Of a stretch of 64,000 nt of DNA, positions 19,799 to 29,922 are shown one piece after another; positions within the stretch are counted from its first letter, which is position 1; each line of letters starts with the position of its first letter. The notes beneath the pieces are model-generated. The model saw only the letters and a program-made list of their open reading frames with translations. It was not told the origin of the DNA and did no database searches. The translations under genes were made by a program, and so were the position numbers. This stretch comes from Microcystis wesenbergii FACHB-1317 (GTDB taxonomy: Bacteria > Cyanobacteriota > Cyanobacteriia > Cyanobacteriales > Microcystaceae). The stretch lies in assembly GCF_014696875.1 (NCBI RefSeq), contig NZ_JACJQV010000156.1, forward strand, positions 22,417 through 86,416. The letters run 5' to 3'.

Positions 19799-20707
19799 AT
19801 GGTCATGGGTCGGAGAATCAGAAGTGAGAAAATTTGGCTAAGTTTAACCAGCACAATTTTGTTTTTTTGTCTAGGTTTTTTGGGCTTAAATCAAAAATTA
19901 ATTTTTGCCCAAGGGTCTGATAATGTTTGTCCCCTGCCGATTTTATCAAGGTTACAACGCCATAAAATCCAAGCGGGAGAAACGATCGCCTCCATCGCCG
20001 AAAAATACGCTCTCATCCCCGCAACGATAATTAAACTCAATCCGACTATTCTTAAAAATGGTTTGGCCCCCGTGGGAAAAGAAATCTTCATTCCCCCGAT
20101 GAACGGCATTCGCATCGAAGCACCCAAGGGTTCCACTTGGCGCGATTTAGAAGCAGCATATGGTATTCGTGCTGATATACTATTTGAGCTTAACGGTTGT
20201 GGTCGCCGACCGACAATAGTTTTTATCCCCGGCACCAATTGGTCAGCCACGGGCAAGCGATCGGATTATACTGGATTAAGTTCTTATCCCTTACCCTTTG
20301 CCAGCACTGTCGGATTAGCCTACGGTTGGCAAAAAAGCCCCACGGAACAGAAAAATCTCTTTCATAGTGGTATTGATCTTCTCGCAAATGTTGGTACAAA
20401 TGTTTTGGCTGCCGAGGATGGTCTAGTGATTTATGTGGGTCAGGAGGGGGCCTATGGTAATTTGGTAGTAATTAATCATTTAGGTCGCCGGCAGACCCGT
20501 TATGCCCATTTAAGCAGGGTTACAGTTAGAATTGACCAAAGGGTACGAGCAGGAGACGTTATCGGTGCGGTTGGCACCACCGGACAACCGGATATTATTC
20601 CCCCCCATCTTCATTTTGAAGTGCGCTTAGATACTCCCGTCGGTTGGACAGCGCAGGATCCCGCTTTGCATTTGCCCCAAATCCACCCGCAATCAAGTCA
20701 AAAGTAA
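19799..20707 (+). CDS. LysM and M23 peptidase protein (peptidoglycan hydrolase)
   Basis: The 302-residue protein begins with a hydrophobic segment (about residues 12-36, signal peptide). Two LysM-like repeats (about 54-98 and 105-148, HKIQAGETIASIAEKYAL and GSTWRDLEAAYGI) follow, then an M23/LytM domain from about 185. Zinc ligands are visible in FHSGIDL (HxxxD) and HLHFEVR (HxH). The active-site set is complete, so it is probably a true endopeptidase rather than an EnvC/NlpD-type activator. The gene starts 20 bases after hom. Confidence 0.88.
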   Translation: MVMGRRIRSEKIWLSLTSTILFFCLGFLGLNQKLIFAQGSDNVCPLPILSRLQRHKIQAGETIASIAEKYALIPATIIKLNPTILKNGLAPVGKEIFIPPMNGIRIEAPKGSTWRDLEAAYGIRADILFELNGCGRRPTIVFIPGTNWSATGKRSDYTGLSSYPLPFASTVGLAYGWQKSPTEQKNLFHSGIDLLANVGTNVLAAEDGLVIYVGQEGAYGNLVVINHLGRRQTRYAHLSRVTVRIDQRVRAGDVIGAVGTTGQPDIIPPHLHFEVRLDTPVGWTAQDPALHLPQIHPQSSQK

Positions 20708-20883
20708 TCCGACTAAGGGCAATAAGTCCAGCAGAAATGAGAGAATTTTGATTTGTAGCAGGCATTCACCATCTCTGCCATTACTTTTGAAAAATGGTAT
20801 GAGGCACTTCACTGATTACCGCTTCCGTCGGTTTACTGATCGCTATTTTGCCCTTTGTCTTTTTTAAGTAAAAAATTATCTCT

Positions 20884-21711
20884 ATGGATGAAACTAAACC
20901 CGAATTAAATCAAGAAATTGACTTAGAAACCGAAAAAATTGAGCCATCAGCCTCGCTAAGGTCGAGATACGCCCAAATCCACCTAAAAAGTGAGGGCGAG
21001 AAATTGCTGCTAATTTTGCCCAAAACCAGTGCCAGGGAGACAAGTCAGGATTGGACAGATATCTTGACAGGATTGAAATATTATCTCCGTAATAGCGGTC
21101 AAAACTGCCCCGCTAGAACACCAGTACACCTACAGGCCAACGATCGCCTGATGGATACGCGCCAACTACAAGCGATCGCCACAATTTTAGACAGCGCTGA
21201 ATTACCCCTGCACACCATCCAAACCCAAAGAAGACAAACCGCAGTGGCAGCCGCAACCATGGGTTACAATGTCGAACAAATGCGCTCGAATCCCCCTGTT
21301 TTCGGAGACGATCCACCTCCGCAATCCCCCCTCGCCGAACCTTTGTACTTAAAAACCACCCTGCGATCGGGTGTAGAAATCCGTCACCCCGGTACAGTTA
21401 TAATCATGGGCGATGTCAACCCCGGCGGCTCCCTCGTCGCTGATGGCGATATATTAGTTTGGGGGAGTTTACGCGGTGTGGCCCATGCCGGATTTCGCGG
21501 CGATCGAGCAGCGCTAATTATGGCCCTGCGAATCGACTTAACTCAACTGAGGATCGCCGAATTAGTGGCACGGGCCCCGGCTTTAGATAGCGATCGCATA
21601 GAACCGGAAATCGCCTGTATCAGCGAAGGAGGAATCCGCATCATTGGGGCTTATAATTTTTCCAGAACCTACACCTTTAAAGATCAAGTGGGATGGGTCG
21701 AAAAAAAGTGA
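20884..21711 (+). CDS. minC: septum site-determining protein MinC
   Basis: The 275-residue FtsZ inhibitor has a divergent N-terminal FtsZ-binding domain (about 25-130) and a typical C-terminal beta-helix (about 165-265) with VIIMGDVNPGGSLVADGDILVWGSLRGVAHAG. It is recruited by membrane-bound MinD to block polar septa. minD and minE follow but are separated by a roughly 250-base repeat block, so they may not form one simple operon here. Confidence 0.93.
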   Translation: MDETKPELNQEIDLETEKIEPSASLRSRYAQIHLKSEGEKLLLILPKTSARETSQDWTDILTGLKYYLRNSGQNCPARTPVHLQANDRLMDTRQLQAIATILDSAELPLHTIQTQRRQTAVAAATMGYNVEQMRSNPPVFGDDPPPQSPLAEPLYLKTTLRSGVEIRHPGTVIIMGDVNPGGSLVADGDILVWGSLRGVAHAGFRGDRAALIMALRIDLTQLRIAELVARAPALDSDRIEPEIACISEGGIRIIGAYNFSRTYTFKDQVGWVEKK

Positions 21712-21958
21712 GCAGTGACCAGCCAACAGTGAGCAGTGACCAGTGATCAGTAAACAGTGATCAGTAAACAGTGATCAGTAAACAGTGATTCAGTGACTGG
21801 TAAAAATAGCGATTAACTGCGTTGAAACGAAAAACTCTATAAAACTGATAACTGATAACTGATAACTGATAACTGATAACTGATAGCTGATAACTGATAA
21901 CTGATAACTGATAACTGATAACCGGTAACTGATAACTGATAACTGATAACTGATATAA
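21712..21958. repeat. heptamer tandem repeats between minC and minD
   Basis: The first part is built from CAGTGATCAGTAAA-type units. The second part (about 21843-21957) is more than ten copies of the 7-mer AACTGAT with a few variants (AGCTGAT, AACCGGT). This is the short tandemly repeated repetitive type seen in Microcystis and related cyanobacteria. The repeat array runs to within a few bases of the minD start, leaving no clear ribosome site there. Confidence 0.85.
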
Positions 21959-21961
21959 ATT

Positions 21962-22762
21962 ATGGCTCGTGTAATTGTGGTGACATCAGGAAAGGGAGGA
22001 GTCGGTAAAACGACAGTAACGGCGAACTTAGGTTCAGCTTTATCTCAATTAGGCTGTCGAGTCGCCCTTGTCGATGCCGATTTCGGACTGAGAAATCTCG
22101 ATTTATTGTTAGGATTAGAACAGCGTATCGTTTATACTGCCCTCGATGTGGTGGCGGGAGATTGTAGCCTTGATAAAGCTTTAGTTAAGGATAAAAGACA
22201 GGAAAATCTGGTTCTATTACCAGCAGCACAAAATCGCACCAAAGAGGCAATTACTGCCGATCAAATGAAGGATTTAGTCGCCCAATTGTCAAAAAGTTAT
22301 GACTATGTATTGATTGATTGTCCGGCAGGAATTGAAATGGGTTTTCGCAATGCGATCGCCCCTGCCCAAGAAGCGATCATCGTTACTACCCCAGAAATGT
22401 CGGCAGTGAGAGATGCCGATCGCGTGGTGGGACTACTAGAAAGCGAAGATATTAAAAGTATCCGTCTGATTGTCAACCGGCTGCGGCCGGAAATGATCCA
22501 ACTTAACCAGATGATCAGCGTCGAGGATATTCTCGACCTCTTGGTAATTCCCCTTTTAGGCATTATTCCCGACGATCAAAGAATTATTATTTCCACTAAT
22601 AAAGGGGAACCATTAGTATTAGAGGAGAAGACCTCTCCCCCTGCCATGGCCTTTAGAAACATTGCCCAACGTTTACAGGGTCGCGATGTGCCGTTTCTAG
22701 ATTTAATGGCCGGTCAAGAAGGTTTTCTTACCCGTCTGCGTCGTCGCTTGTTTGGGCCTTAA
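21962..22762 (+). CDS. minD: septum site-determining ATPase MinD
   Basis: The 266-residue ParA/MinD ATPase has the deviant Walker A motif GKGGVGKTT (residues 10-18), LVDADFGLRNLDLLLG, and a C-terminal amphipathic helix (LTRLRRRLFG) for reversible membrane binding. It recruits MinC and is released by MinE, producing pole-to-pole oscillation. minE follows after 29 bases. The ATG follows directly after the repeat block. Confidence 0.96.
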   Translation: MARVIVVTSGKGGVGKTTVTANLGSALSQLGCRVALVDADFGLRNLDLLLGLEQRIVYTALDVVAGDCSLDKALVKDKRQENLVLLPAAQNRTKEAITADQMKDLVAQLSKSYDYVLIDCPAGIEMGFRNAIAPAQEAIIVTTPEMSAVRDADRVVGLLESEDIKSIRLIVNRLRPEMIQLNQMISVEDILDLLVIPLLGIIPDDQRIIISTNKGEPLVLEEKTSPPAMAFRNIAQRLQGRDVPFLDLMAGQEGFLTRLRRRLFGP

Positions 22763-22791
22763 ACTCTCTCATCTCAACCCCTTAACCTACT

Positions 22792-23079
22792 ATGAATGAC
22801 CTGATCGATAAACTTCTAGCATGGCGCGGTTCGGGCAAAAGTGGCGACCAAGCTAAAAAACGCTTAAAACTTATTCTGGCCCATGATCGCACCGATCTTA
22901 GTCCCGAACTTCTTAGTATGATGCGTCAAGAAATCTTAGAAGTGGTCGGTCGTTATCTTGATATCGACACCGAGGAAACCGAGTTACTCTTAGAAAGTGA
23001 CCAACGAACTACCGCCCTGATTGCTAATTTTCCGATTCGTCGGATCAAACGCCGTCCTTTAACCGAGAAATTGCCATGA
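22792..23079 (+). CDS. minE: cell division topological specificity factor MinE
   Basis: The 95-residue protein contains the anti-MinCD helix region (about 15-35, AKKRLKLILAHDRTDLSPE) and the C-terminal topological specificity domain (EVVGRYLDIDTEETELLLE). It stimulates MinD ATPase. Its stop overlaps the start of the next small gene (ATGA at 23076-23079), indicating translational coupling. Confidence 0.93.
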   Translation: MNDLIDKLLAWRGSGKSGDQAKKRLKLILAHDRTDLSPELLSMMRQEILEVVGRYLDIDTEETELLLESDQRTTALIANFPIRRIKRRPLTEKLP

Positions 23080-23264
23080 AAACTCAACCGATCGAGCTTT
23101 GGCTTAGTCTAGCGGTCAGTCCCTTTCTTCTCTCCTATCTGGCCTTGCGTTCCCTCAATCATTGGTTAATTGAATTGGGCCGGGAAAGTGAGGAATTGTT
23201 TCGCGGCGATCGCTTGCCCCTTCTCAATATTCCCGATCAGTTGCCGGTCAACAGTGACCAATAA
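23076..23264 (+). CDS. small hypothetical protein coupled to minE
   Basis: A 62-residue frame starts in the ATGA overlap with minE. It begins MKTQPIELWLSLAVSPFLL, which looks like a single membrane-associated helix, then a charged part (ELGRESEELFRGDRLP). I do not recognise it. The four-base overlap and absence of an independent ribosome gap suggest it is real and co-translated. A role in Min positioning would be guesswork. Confidence 0.5.
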   Translation: MKTQPIELWLSLAVSPFLLSYLALRSLNHWLIELGRESEELFRGDRLPLLNIPDQLPVNSDQ

Positions 23265-23409
23265 TCTTTTCTGGAAAAAGCTCCCAGGAAGAAAACCCTT
23301 TTGCCCTCTGAAAAGAGGCAATAATAGTGAAATTTTTGTTAAAAATAGAAAAAAATGTGATTCTTTGGCATATAATCTCATTTTTGACCAACTCTAAAGA
23401 ACTAATCCC

Positions 23410-23541
23410 GATATATCAGTGATCAGTGATCAGTTATTGGTTTGATAGAGTTTTTCATTTCAAGGCAGTTAATCCCTATTTTCACTGATTACTGTTTACT
23501 GATTACTGTTTACTGATTACTGTTTACTGATTACTGAAATT
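23410..23541. repeat. tandem repeats upstream of ppc
   Basis: CAGTGATCAGTGATCAGTTATTGG is followed, after an ATTTCAAGGCAGTTAATC stretch, by repeated TACTGTTTACTGATTAC units. The arrangement flanks the ppc start and probably forms its leader. It is of the same repeat class as the block between minC and minD. Confidence 0.75.
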
Positions 23542-26500
23542 ATGAGCGTCCTTGTCCCCTCAACCGAAACCGAACCGGATATTTTCAGCACTTCCAACCT
23601 GTTTCTGCAGCAAAGACTGAAATTAATCGAAGATTTATGGAAAGAAGTCTTAGTCTCCGAATGTGGTCAAGAATTAGTCGATTTACTGGAATTACTGCGC
23701 CATCTCTGTTCTGAGGAAGGACAAGTGACCGATGATAGTCCCGAAGCAATGATCGCCAAAATGATCGAAGACTTGGAACTAGGGGAAGCGATCAAAGTTA
23801 CCCGCGCTTTTGCCCTCTATTTCCAGTTAATCAATATCATCGAACAACACTACGAACAAAGGGATCAGCAACTACTGCGACGGACGGTGATCGGGGAAGA
23901 AAACGAAAGTCCCAAGGCTGACCCAACGCAAAAAAGCCTTTTAGCCACCATTGTCGGGGCTGATTGGCTGGAAAAAACCCTGAACGAGTCCGATCACTCC
24001 GGCCCAAAATCGGGGCTATTTCACTGGTTATTTCCCTATCTTAAACAGGTTAACGTCCCTCCCCAAGAAATCCAGCGTCTTCTCGATCAGTTAGATATTC
24101 GTCTGGTTTTCACGGCCCACCCCACAGAAATTGTCCGTCACACCATTCGCATTAAACAGCGCCGCATCTCGGGCATTCTCGAAAAACTCGACCAAGCAGA
24201 AGAAATCTTTCGCAGTATGGGGTTAACTAACTCCAGAGAAGCACAAACAGTCACCAAACAGTTAAAAGAAGAAATACGTTTCTGGTGGCGAACAGATGAA
24301 CTACACCAATTTAAACCCACCGTCGTCGATGAAGTGGATTATGCCCTGCACTACTTCGATGAAGTTCTCTTTGATTCCCTACCCCAGTTAACCCTGCGTC
24401 TGCAGCAAAGCCTACAATCCTCCTTTCCCCGTTTACAAGCGCCGAAAAATAACTTCTGTCGCTTCGGTTCTTGGGTCGGGGGAGATCGGGATGGCAATCC
24501 CTCCGTTACCCCCGAAGTCACCTGGAAAACCTGCTGTTATCAGCGCAATCTCGTTATTAAAAAATATCTCGATGCTATTCGCGACCTGACCAGTATTTTA
24601 AGTGCCTCCCTGCACTGGTGTCACGTCTTGCCGGAATTGCTGGACTCCCTGGACAGAGATAAACAGCAAATGCCCGAAATCTATAGCCAGTTAGCAATCC
24701 GCTACCGTCAGGAACCCTATCGCCTCAAATTGGCCTTTATTCAAAAACGTCTGGAAAATACCCGCGATCGCAATAATCGCCTCAATGACCCGGAAGAACG
24801 ACAATTATTAACTAAACTCAACGAAACCAACATCTATCGCTCAGGTTCCGAGTTTTTAGCCGAATTACAGCTATTACAGCGCAGTCTCTTGCAAACCGGT
24901 CTTTCCTGTCAAGAACTGGATCAACTGATCGCCCAAGTGGAGATTTTTGGCTTTGTCCTGACTCAGTTAGATTTTCGGCAAGAATCCACCCGTCACGCCG
25001 AATGTATCGAAGAAATCGCCGCCTATCTCGGAGTTTTACCCAAACCCTACCGCAAATTAACCGAATCAGAAAAAATCGCCTGGTTAGTGGAGGAATTAAA
25101 AACCCGTCGGCCTTTAATTCCCCGGGAAATGCCCTTTTCGGAAAGAACCTGCGAAACCATTGAAACCCTGCGAGTTTTAAGAAGTCTGCAAGGGGAATTC
25201 GGTCTGGAAATCTGCCAAACCTACATTATCAGCATGACCAACGAGGCCAGCGATGTGCTAGAAGTGCTGTTATTAGCCCAAGAAGCCGGTTTATACGACC
25301 CCGCCACTAGCCGCAGTTCCCTCCGCATTGTTCCCCTCTTTGAAACCGTCGATGACCTCAAACACGCCCCCGGCATCATGCAGACTTTGTTTGAATTGCC
25401 CCTCTACCGGGCAGCTCTAGCCGGCGGTTACGACCATTTAGGGGCTTTAAACGGGGAGGACGTGACCCCGGAACCGGCCATCCTCGAACCGAGTAATTTA
25501 CAGGAGATTATGGTGGGTTACTCCGATAGTAACAAGGATTCTGGCTTTTTAAGCAGTAATTGGGAAATTCATAAGGCCCAGAAGGCTTTACAAAAAACTG
25601 CTAAACAATACGGCGTGGATCTACGTCTTTTTCATGGCCGGGGCGGTTCCGTCGGTCGCGGCGGGGGTCCAGCCTACGCCGCTATCCTCGCCCAACCCCG
25701 GGGAACTATTAACGGTCGCATTAAAATCACCGAACAAGGCGAGGTTTTAGCCTCGAAATACTCTTTACCGGAATTGGCCTTGTATAACCTCGAAACCGCC
25801 GTAACGGCAGTTATACAAGCAAGTTTACTGGGCAGTGGTTTTGATGATCTCGAACCCTGGAATCGCATCATGGAGGACTTGGCCACCTGTTCACGGCAAA
25901 CCTATCGCAGTTTGATTTATGAAGAACCGGACTTTTTAGACTTCTTTCTGTCCGTAACTCCCATTCCTGAAATTAGTCTTTTACAGATTAGTTCCCGACC
26001 GGCCCGCCGGAAAAGTGGTCAACAGGATTTAAGTACCCTGCGGGCAATTCCCTGGGTGTTTAGTTGGACTCAAACCCGTTTTCTTTTACCGGCTTGGTAT
26101 GGTTTAGGGACAGCTTTACAGATGTTTCTCGATGATTCTCCTAGCAGAAATTTGGAATTGTTACGCCATTTTTATCACAAGTGGCCTTTCTTCCAGATGG
26201 TGATTTCTAAGGCAGAAATGACTTTATCGAAGGTGGATCTACAGATGGCCTATCACTACGTCAGTGAACTTTCTAAACAGGAAGATCGAGAACGTTTTCA
26301 ACGTCTGTTTGAAAGGATCAAAGAGGAATATAATCGCACTAGCGAGATTGTTCTCCAGATCACCGGCGAGAAACATTTATTAGATAATGATCCCAATTTA
26401 CAGCGCTCGGTGCAGTTACGCAACGGTTCGATCGTTCCCCTCGGTTTTCTACAGGTGTCTCTCCTGAAGCGTTTACGTCAATACAATAGTCAAGCTCAAT

Positions 26501-26598
26501 CCGGTGTGATTCATTTCCGCTATTCTAAAGAGGAGTTATTAAGGGGTGCTTTAATGACGATTAATGGTATTGCCGCAGGGATGAGAAATACCGGTTGA
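23542..26598 (+). CDS. ppc: phosphoenolpyruvate carboxylase
   Basis: PEP carboxylase fixes bicarbonate onto PEP to make oxaloacetate, the main anaplerotic reaction in cyanobacteria. The 1018-residue protein has the catalytic histidine motif [12 protein letters not shown], the [10 protein letters not shown] motif with the catalytic lysine/arginine region, and [14 protein letters not shown]. The C-terminus ends in MRNTG, as in cyanobacterial and bacterial enzymes. No plant-type N-terminal phosphorylation serine motif is seen. Confidence 0.97.
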   Translation: MSVLVPSTETEPDIFSTSNLFLQQRLKLIEDLWKEVLVSECGQELVDLLELLRHLCSEEGQVTDDSPEAMIAKMIEDLELGEAIKVTRAFALYFQLINIIEQHYEQRDQQLLRRTVIGEENESPKADPTQKSLLATIVGADWLEKTLNESDHSGPKSGLFHWLFPYLKQVNVPPQEIQRLLDQLDIRLVFTAHPTEIVRHTIRIKQRRISGILEKLDQAEEIFRSMGLTNSREAQTVTKQLKEEIRFWWRTDELHQFKPTVVDEVDYALHYFDEVLFDSLPQLTLRLQQSLQSSFPRLQAPKNNFCRFGSWVGGDRDGNPSVTPEVTWKTCCYQRNLVIKKYLDAIRDLTSILSASLHWCHVLPELLDSLDRDKQQMPEIYSQLAIRYRQEPYRLKLAFIQKRLENTRDRNNRLNDPEERQLLTKLNETNIYRSGSEFLAELQLLQRSLLQTGLSCQELDQLIAQVEIFGFVLTQLDFRQESTRHAECIEEIAAYLGVLPKPYRKLTESEKIAWLVEELKTRRPLIPREMPFSERTCETIETLRVLRSLQGEFGLEICQTYIISMTNEASDVLEVLLLAQEAGLYDPATSRSSLRIVPLFETVDDLKHAPGIMQTLFELPLYRAALAGGYDHLGALNGEDVTPEPAILEPSNLQEIMVGYSDSNKDSGFLSSNWEIHKAQKALQKTAKQYGVDLRLFHGRGGSVGRGGGPAYAAILAQPRGTINGRIKITEQGEVLASKYSLPELALYNLETAVTAVIQASLLGSGFDDLEPWNRIMEDLATCSRQTYRSLIYEEPDFLDFFLSVTPIPEISLLQISSRPARRKSGQQDLSTLRAIPWVFSWTQTRFLLPAWYGLGTALQMFLDDSPSRNLELLRHFYHKWPFFQMVISKAEMTLSKVDLQMAYHYVSELSKQEDRERFQRLFERIKEEYNRTSEIVLQITGEKHLLDNDPNLQRSVQLRNGSIVPLGFLQVSLLKRLRQYNSQAQSGVIHFRYSKEELLRGALMTINGIAAGMRNTG

Positions 26599-26690
26599 TT
26601 ACAGATAATTAATGGTAGTTTTCGGGGGGATTGTCTTGAAGGTAATCCCCCCTATTTTTGGGATTTGTCAACTTTTTGTAGAACTTCTAC

Positions 26691-26813
26691 TAATACTAAA
26701 TCCGTTGAGTAACGCCCAGAAAACGGGTTTCTCCGAGAAACCCGTTTTCTACTCATGCACTCATGCAAAAAGGGGAATAAATAATCAGTCTTTAATAACC
26801 AGATTTAGTATTA
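26691..26813. mobile_element. 123-bp MITE with perfect internal hairpin, copy 1
   Basis: Ends TAATACTAAATCCG and AGATTTAGTATTA are inverted repeats. Internally AGAAAACGGGTTTCTC (26718-26733) and GAGAAACCCGTTTTCT (26735-26750) form a 16-bp perfect hairpin with one base between the arms. An inverted copy lies at 46324-46443. A 89-codon open frame across this region is an accident of the element. The rest of 26599-27042 shows nothing recognisable. Confidence 0.8.
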
Positions 26814-27042
26814 CTTCCGATTTTATCACTCAATCCCAGCTTTTGGGGGTTCTATTGGCTAATATTACGATCACTTATTGACTAAAAATGAAGATTTTAC
26901 CGCTAACAGTTGACAATTGATGCTCGACCCCGAAGAGAAGCAATTAAGCTCACTGGTGTGTCGGAAGATTAGAGATTGTGCCAAAATGGAGAAAGTGACC
27001 CAATGATTACAGGTAAATTGTTAAAGAAAGGATCGAGTAACC

Positions 27043-28326
27043 GTGACTGATACGAACTTAGATATACTATCCCTGACGGATCCAGCGATCGCAGGGATTC
27101 TGCAAAAAGAACTGCAACGTCAAAGAGATCACCTAGAATTAATCGCTAGTGAAAACTTTACCTCCGCTGCCGTCATGGCCGCCCAGGGTTCGGTTTTAAC
27201 CAACAAATACGCGGAAGGACTGCCCAAAAAACGCTACTATGGCGGTTGCGAATACATTGACGAAGCGGAACAATTAGCGATCGATCGGGTTAAACGACTA
27301 TTTGGGGCAAACCACGCTAACGTACAACCCCACTCCGGCGCCCAAGCTAATTTCGCCGTTTTCCTGACCCTCTTGCAGCCCGGCGATACGATCATGGGTA
27401 TGGATCTCTCCCACGGGGGTCATCTTACCCACGGTTCCCCCGTTAACGTTTCTGGGAAATGGTTCCGAGTAGTACAGTACGGAGTAAGTCCCGAAAGCGA
27501 ACGCCTGGACTACGATCTCATCCTTGACATCGCCCGCAAGGAAAAACCCAAACTAATTATCTGCGGTTATTCTGCCTACTCGCGCCAGATTGATTTCGAG
27601 AAATTCCGCGCCATCGCTGACGAAGTGGGGGCCTACCTGATGGCAGATATTGCCCATATTGCCGGTTTAGTGGCCACCGGTCATCATCCTAACCCCCTAC
27701 CCCACTGTGATGTGGTCACTACCACCACTCACAAAACCCTGCGCGGTCCTAGGGGGGGGTTAATTATGACCAAAGACGAGGAATTAGGCAAAAAATTCGA
27801 TAAATCCGTCTTCCCCGGTACCCAAGGCGGCCCCCTAGAACACGTGGTCGCGGCGAAAGCAGTGGCTTTTGGGGAGGCCCTGAAACCGGAGTTTAAAATC
27901 TATTCGGGCCAAGTAATCGCTAATGCCCAAGCTTTGGCCGGTCAGTTGAAGGCTAGAGGGATTAAAATTGTCACTGATGGTACGGATAATCACTTGATGT
28001 TACTCGATTTGAGATCCGTGGGCATGACTGGAAAAGAGGCTGATCGCTTGGTGAGTACCATCAATATTACCGCTAATAAAAACACTGTTCCCTTCGATCC
28101 CGAGTCTCCCTTTGTTACCAGTGGTCTGCGCTTGGGTTCCCCAGCTATGACCACCAGAGGACTAGGAGAAACGGAATTTATCGAGATTGGCAACATTATC
28201 GCCGATATTCTCCTTAATCCCGGTGATGAAGCCCTGAGAACTGCTTGCCGTCAACGGGTAGCCAAACTCTGTGAAAGCTTCCCCCTCTATCCCCATCTCC
28301 ATATTTCCGTCCCCGCCTTGGCCTAA
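27043..28326 (+). CDS. glyA: serine hydroxymethyltransferase
   Basis: This PLP enzyme interconverts serine and glycine with transfer of a one-carbon unit to tetrahydrofolate. It matters for one-carbon supply and photorespiration. The 427-residue protein has LIASENFTS, the PLP lysine motif [16 protein letters not shown] and [14 protein letters not shown]. Translation starts at GTG 27043. No glycine riboswitch was recognised upstream. Confidence 0.97.
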   Translation: MTDTNLDILSLTDPAIAGILQKELQRQRDHLELIASENFTSAAVMAAQGSVLTNKYAEGLPKKRYYGGCEYIDEAEQLAIDRVKRLFGANHANVQPHSGAQANFAVFLTLLQPGDTIMGMDLSHGGHLTHGSPVNVSGKWFRVVQYGVSPESERLDYDLILDIARKEKPKLIICGYSAYSRQIDFEKFRAIADEVGAYLMADIAHIAGLVATGHHPNPLPHCDVVTTTTHKTLRGPRGGLIMTKDEELGKKFDKSVFPGTQGGPLEHVVAAKAVAFGEALKPEFKIYSGQVIANAQALAGQLKARGIKIVTDGTDNHLMLLDLRSVGMTGKEADRLVSTINITANKNTVPFDPESPFVTSGLRLGSPAMTTRGLGETEFIEIGNIIADILLNPGDEALRTACRQRVAKLCESFPLYPHLHISVPALA

Positions 28327-28404
28327 AACGAGAGATAATAAAAATTCATAATTGGTGATTGCCTGTCAGTTGCCAATTGTGAATTAAATCGCCCCCCAAT
28401 TCCC

Positions 28405-29469
28405 ATGTCCGGAGATTTATACTATCTAATTGCCTTTCTGATCGCCCATACCGTGGTACTTTGGAGTACCCCCCTCGTCAGAACCGTCGGACTGAAAAGC
28501 GGTTACGTCGATAAACCCAACGAAAGGAAAGTCCATGAAAAGCCTATGGTTCGACTGGGGGGAGTTTCGATCTTTATCGGCGCTTTAACTGCCCTCCTGA
28601 TCGTTTGGTGGTTGGGAGGGTTTGCCGGTTTAAACAGCGATCGAGAATGGGAAGTGTGGGGCGTAACCCTAGGCGGTTTGGGCTTTTTTCTCATCGGTCT
28701 AGCGGATGATCTTTTTAATCTTTCGCCCCTCAATCGTCTGGTAATGCAGTTTAGCGTCGCTTTTCTAGCTTGGCAAGCTGGGGTGAGGATCGATTTCCTC
28801 TCTATTCCCTTCGGCGATTTATTACAAATTCATTGGCTAAGTTTACCGATTACTCTCCTCTGGTTAGTGGGGATGGCTAACGCGATTAATTGGATTGACG
28901 GTTTAGATGGATTAGCGGCGGGGGTTTCGGGTATATCTGCCGTGGTGATTTTGATTGTAACTTTGGTGATGGGACAACCGGCCGCCGCTATTATCGCCGC
29001 CGCTTTAGCGGGTGGGGCCTTGGGTTTTCTGCGTTACAATTTTAACCCCGCCCAAATTTTTATGGGGGATGGTGGGGCCTATTTTATGGGTTTTACCCTG
29101 GCGGGTGTGGCGGTGATTGGATTGGCTAAAACCACTGCTGTGACTACTGTTGCCGTTACCGCCGTCCTATTACCCTATCTCATCCTTGCAGTTCCTCTCC
29201 TCGATATGTCCACGGTAATTATTTCCCGTCTCAAACGCGGAAAATCCCCTTTTGTGGCTGATAAACGTCATTTACACCATCGTTTACTCAAAGCTGGTAT
29301 CTCTCACCGTCTGACAGTTTTATTTATCTACGCCCTAACTCTCTGGGTGGGCAGTTTGGCCCTCGGTTTCTCCAATGTTCCCAGTGGTTGGGGTTTTGCC
29401 TTTGGTGCGACTCTCCTCCTCGGTTACGTCGGTTGGCAAGTCTGGCGCAATCGTGGCGGTGAACCGTAA
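28405..29469 (+). CDS. WecA/TagO-type undecaprenyl-phosphate sugar-1-phosphate transferase
   Basis: This polytopic membrane protein of 354 residues (about 10 hydrophobic segments) belongs to glycosyltransferase family 4 (MraY/WecA/TagO). Key motifs are GLADDLFNLSP (DD pair), NAINWIDGLDGLAAG and the cytoplasmic HIH-like motif DKRHLHHRLL. It transfers a HexNAc-1-phosphate to undecaprenyl phosphate and starts cell-surface polysaccharide synthesis. The sugar is not determined by sequence. No other polysaccharide genes adjoin it. Confidence 0.88.
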   Translation: MSGDLYYLIAFLIAHTVVLWSTPLVRTVGLKSGYVDKPNERKVHEKPMVRLGGVSIFIGALTALLIVWWLGGFAGLNSDREWEVWGVTLGGLGFFLIGLADDLFNLSPLNRLVMQFSVAFLAWQAGVRIDFLSIPFGDLLQIHWLSLPITLLWLVGMANAINWIDGLDGLAAGVSGISAVVILIVTLVMGQPAAAIIAAALAGGALGFLRYNFNPAQIFMGDGGAYFMGFTLAGVAVIGLAKTTAVTTVAVTAVLLPYLILAVPLLDMSTVIISRLKRGKSPFVADKRHLHHRLLKAGISHRLTVLFIYALTLWVGSLALGFSNVPSGWGFAFGATLLLGYVGWQVWRNRGGEP

Positions 29470-29536
29470 GCCATCTTAAACTAGAAAAAAGATTAATAAT
29501 TAAGATAGCGGCAGCATAACTCTGGGAGTTTAGCAA

Positions 29537-29836
29537 ATGTCTAACGAAACCGTAACTTATTCCCTTGAAACCGTCCTCAAGGAAATCAAAGACAGCATCA
29601 AGGAAGTCAACCACAAAGCTGATAGAATCGATCAACGTCTGACAAAATTAGAAATCGGACAGGCAGAACTTAAAGGAGAAATTAAAGCTTTAGATGAGCG
29701 ACTAAGCACAAAAATTGACGGATTGACCGCTAAAGTTGCCTATCAAGAGTTTACTAATCGAGGCATTTTGATCGCCCTTGTTGTTGCTATTTTAGGAGGA
29801 GCAGCTAAACTTTTTGGGTTTATTGGCAACCCCTAG
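29537..29836 (+). CDS. MSNETV coiled-coil membrane protein, copy 2
   Basis: The 99-residue paralog of 12938-13228 has the same start (MSNETVTYSLETVL). It has a different coiled-coil middle (KEIKDSIKEVNHKADRIDQRL) and the same C-terminal anchor type (EFTNRGILIALVVAILGG) with tail FIGNP. It is preceded by GGGAGTTTAGCAA, matching the leader of the other copies. First gene of a tandem array of three plus one dead copy. Function unknown. Confidence 0.7.
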   Translation: MSNETVTYSLETVLKEIKDSIKEVNHKADRIDQRLTKLEIGQAELKGEIKALDERLSTKIDGLTAKVAYQEFTNRGILIALVVAILGGAAKLFGFIGNP

Positions 29837-29876
29837 AAGTTGCCCTTAGCATCATAAATTTTTCCTATCTTATTTT

Positions 29877-29895
29877 TTCAGCAAGCCCTAATTAA
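29877..29895. repeat. solo end of the 12694-12921 MITE family
   Basis: TTCAGCAAGCCCTAATTAA is identical to the right end of the MITE at 12694-12921. Here it again lies shortly before an MSNETV gene (27 bases to the ATG), but no left end is found. Confidence 0.6.
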
Positions 29896-29922
29896 AGTTA
29901 TCAAAAGTAGGAGTTTAGCACA

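Noticed and set aside
21712..21958. CRISPR-like repeat block between minC and minD
   Set aside because: It is built of 7-bp units with no spacers. Similar blocks occur in several gaps.
23170..23397. 75-codon frame overlapping the minE-coupled ORF
   Set aside because: It lies in another frame of the coupled ORF and continues into AT-rich and repeat sequence, so it is a shadow.
26612..26881. 89-codon frame after ppc
   Set aside because: It runs through the 26691-26813 MITE and its hairpin, so the frame is a by-product of the element.
27001..27042. Glycine riboswitch before glyA
   Set aside because: No paired-aptamer motif was recognisable in the 160 bases upstream. The gap is too short and lacks the conserved cores.
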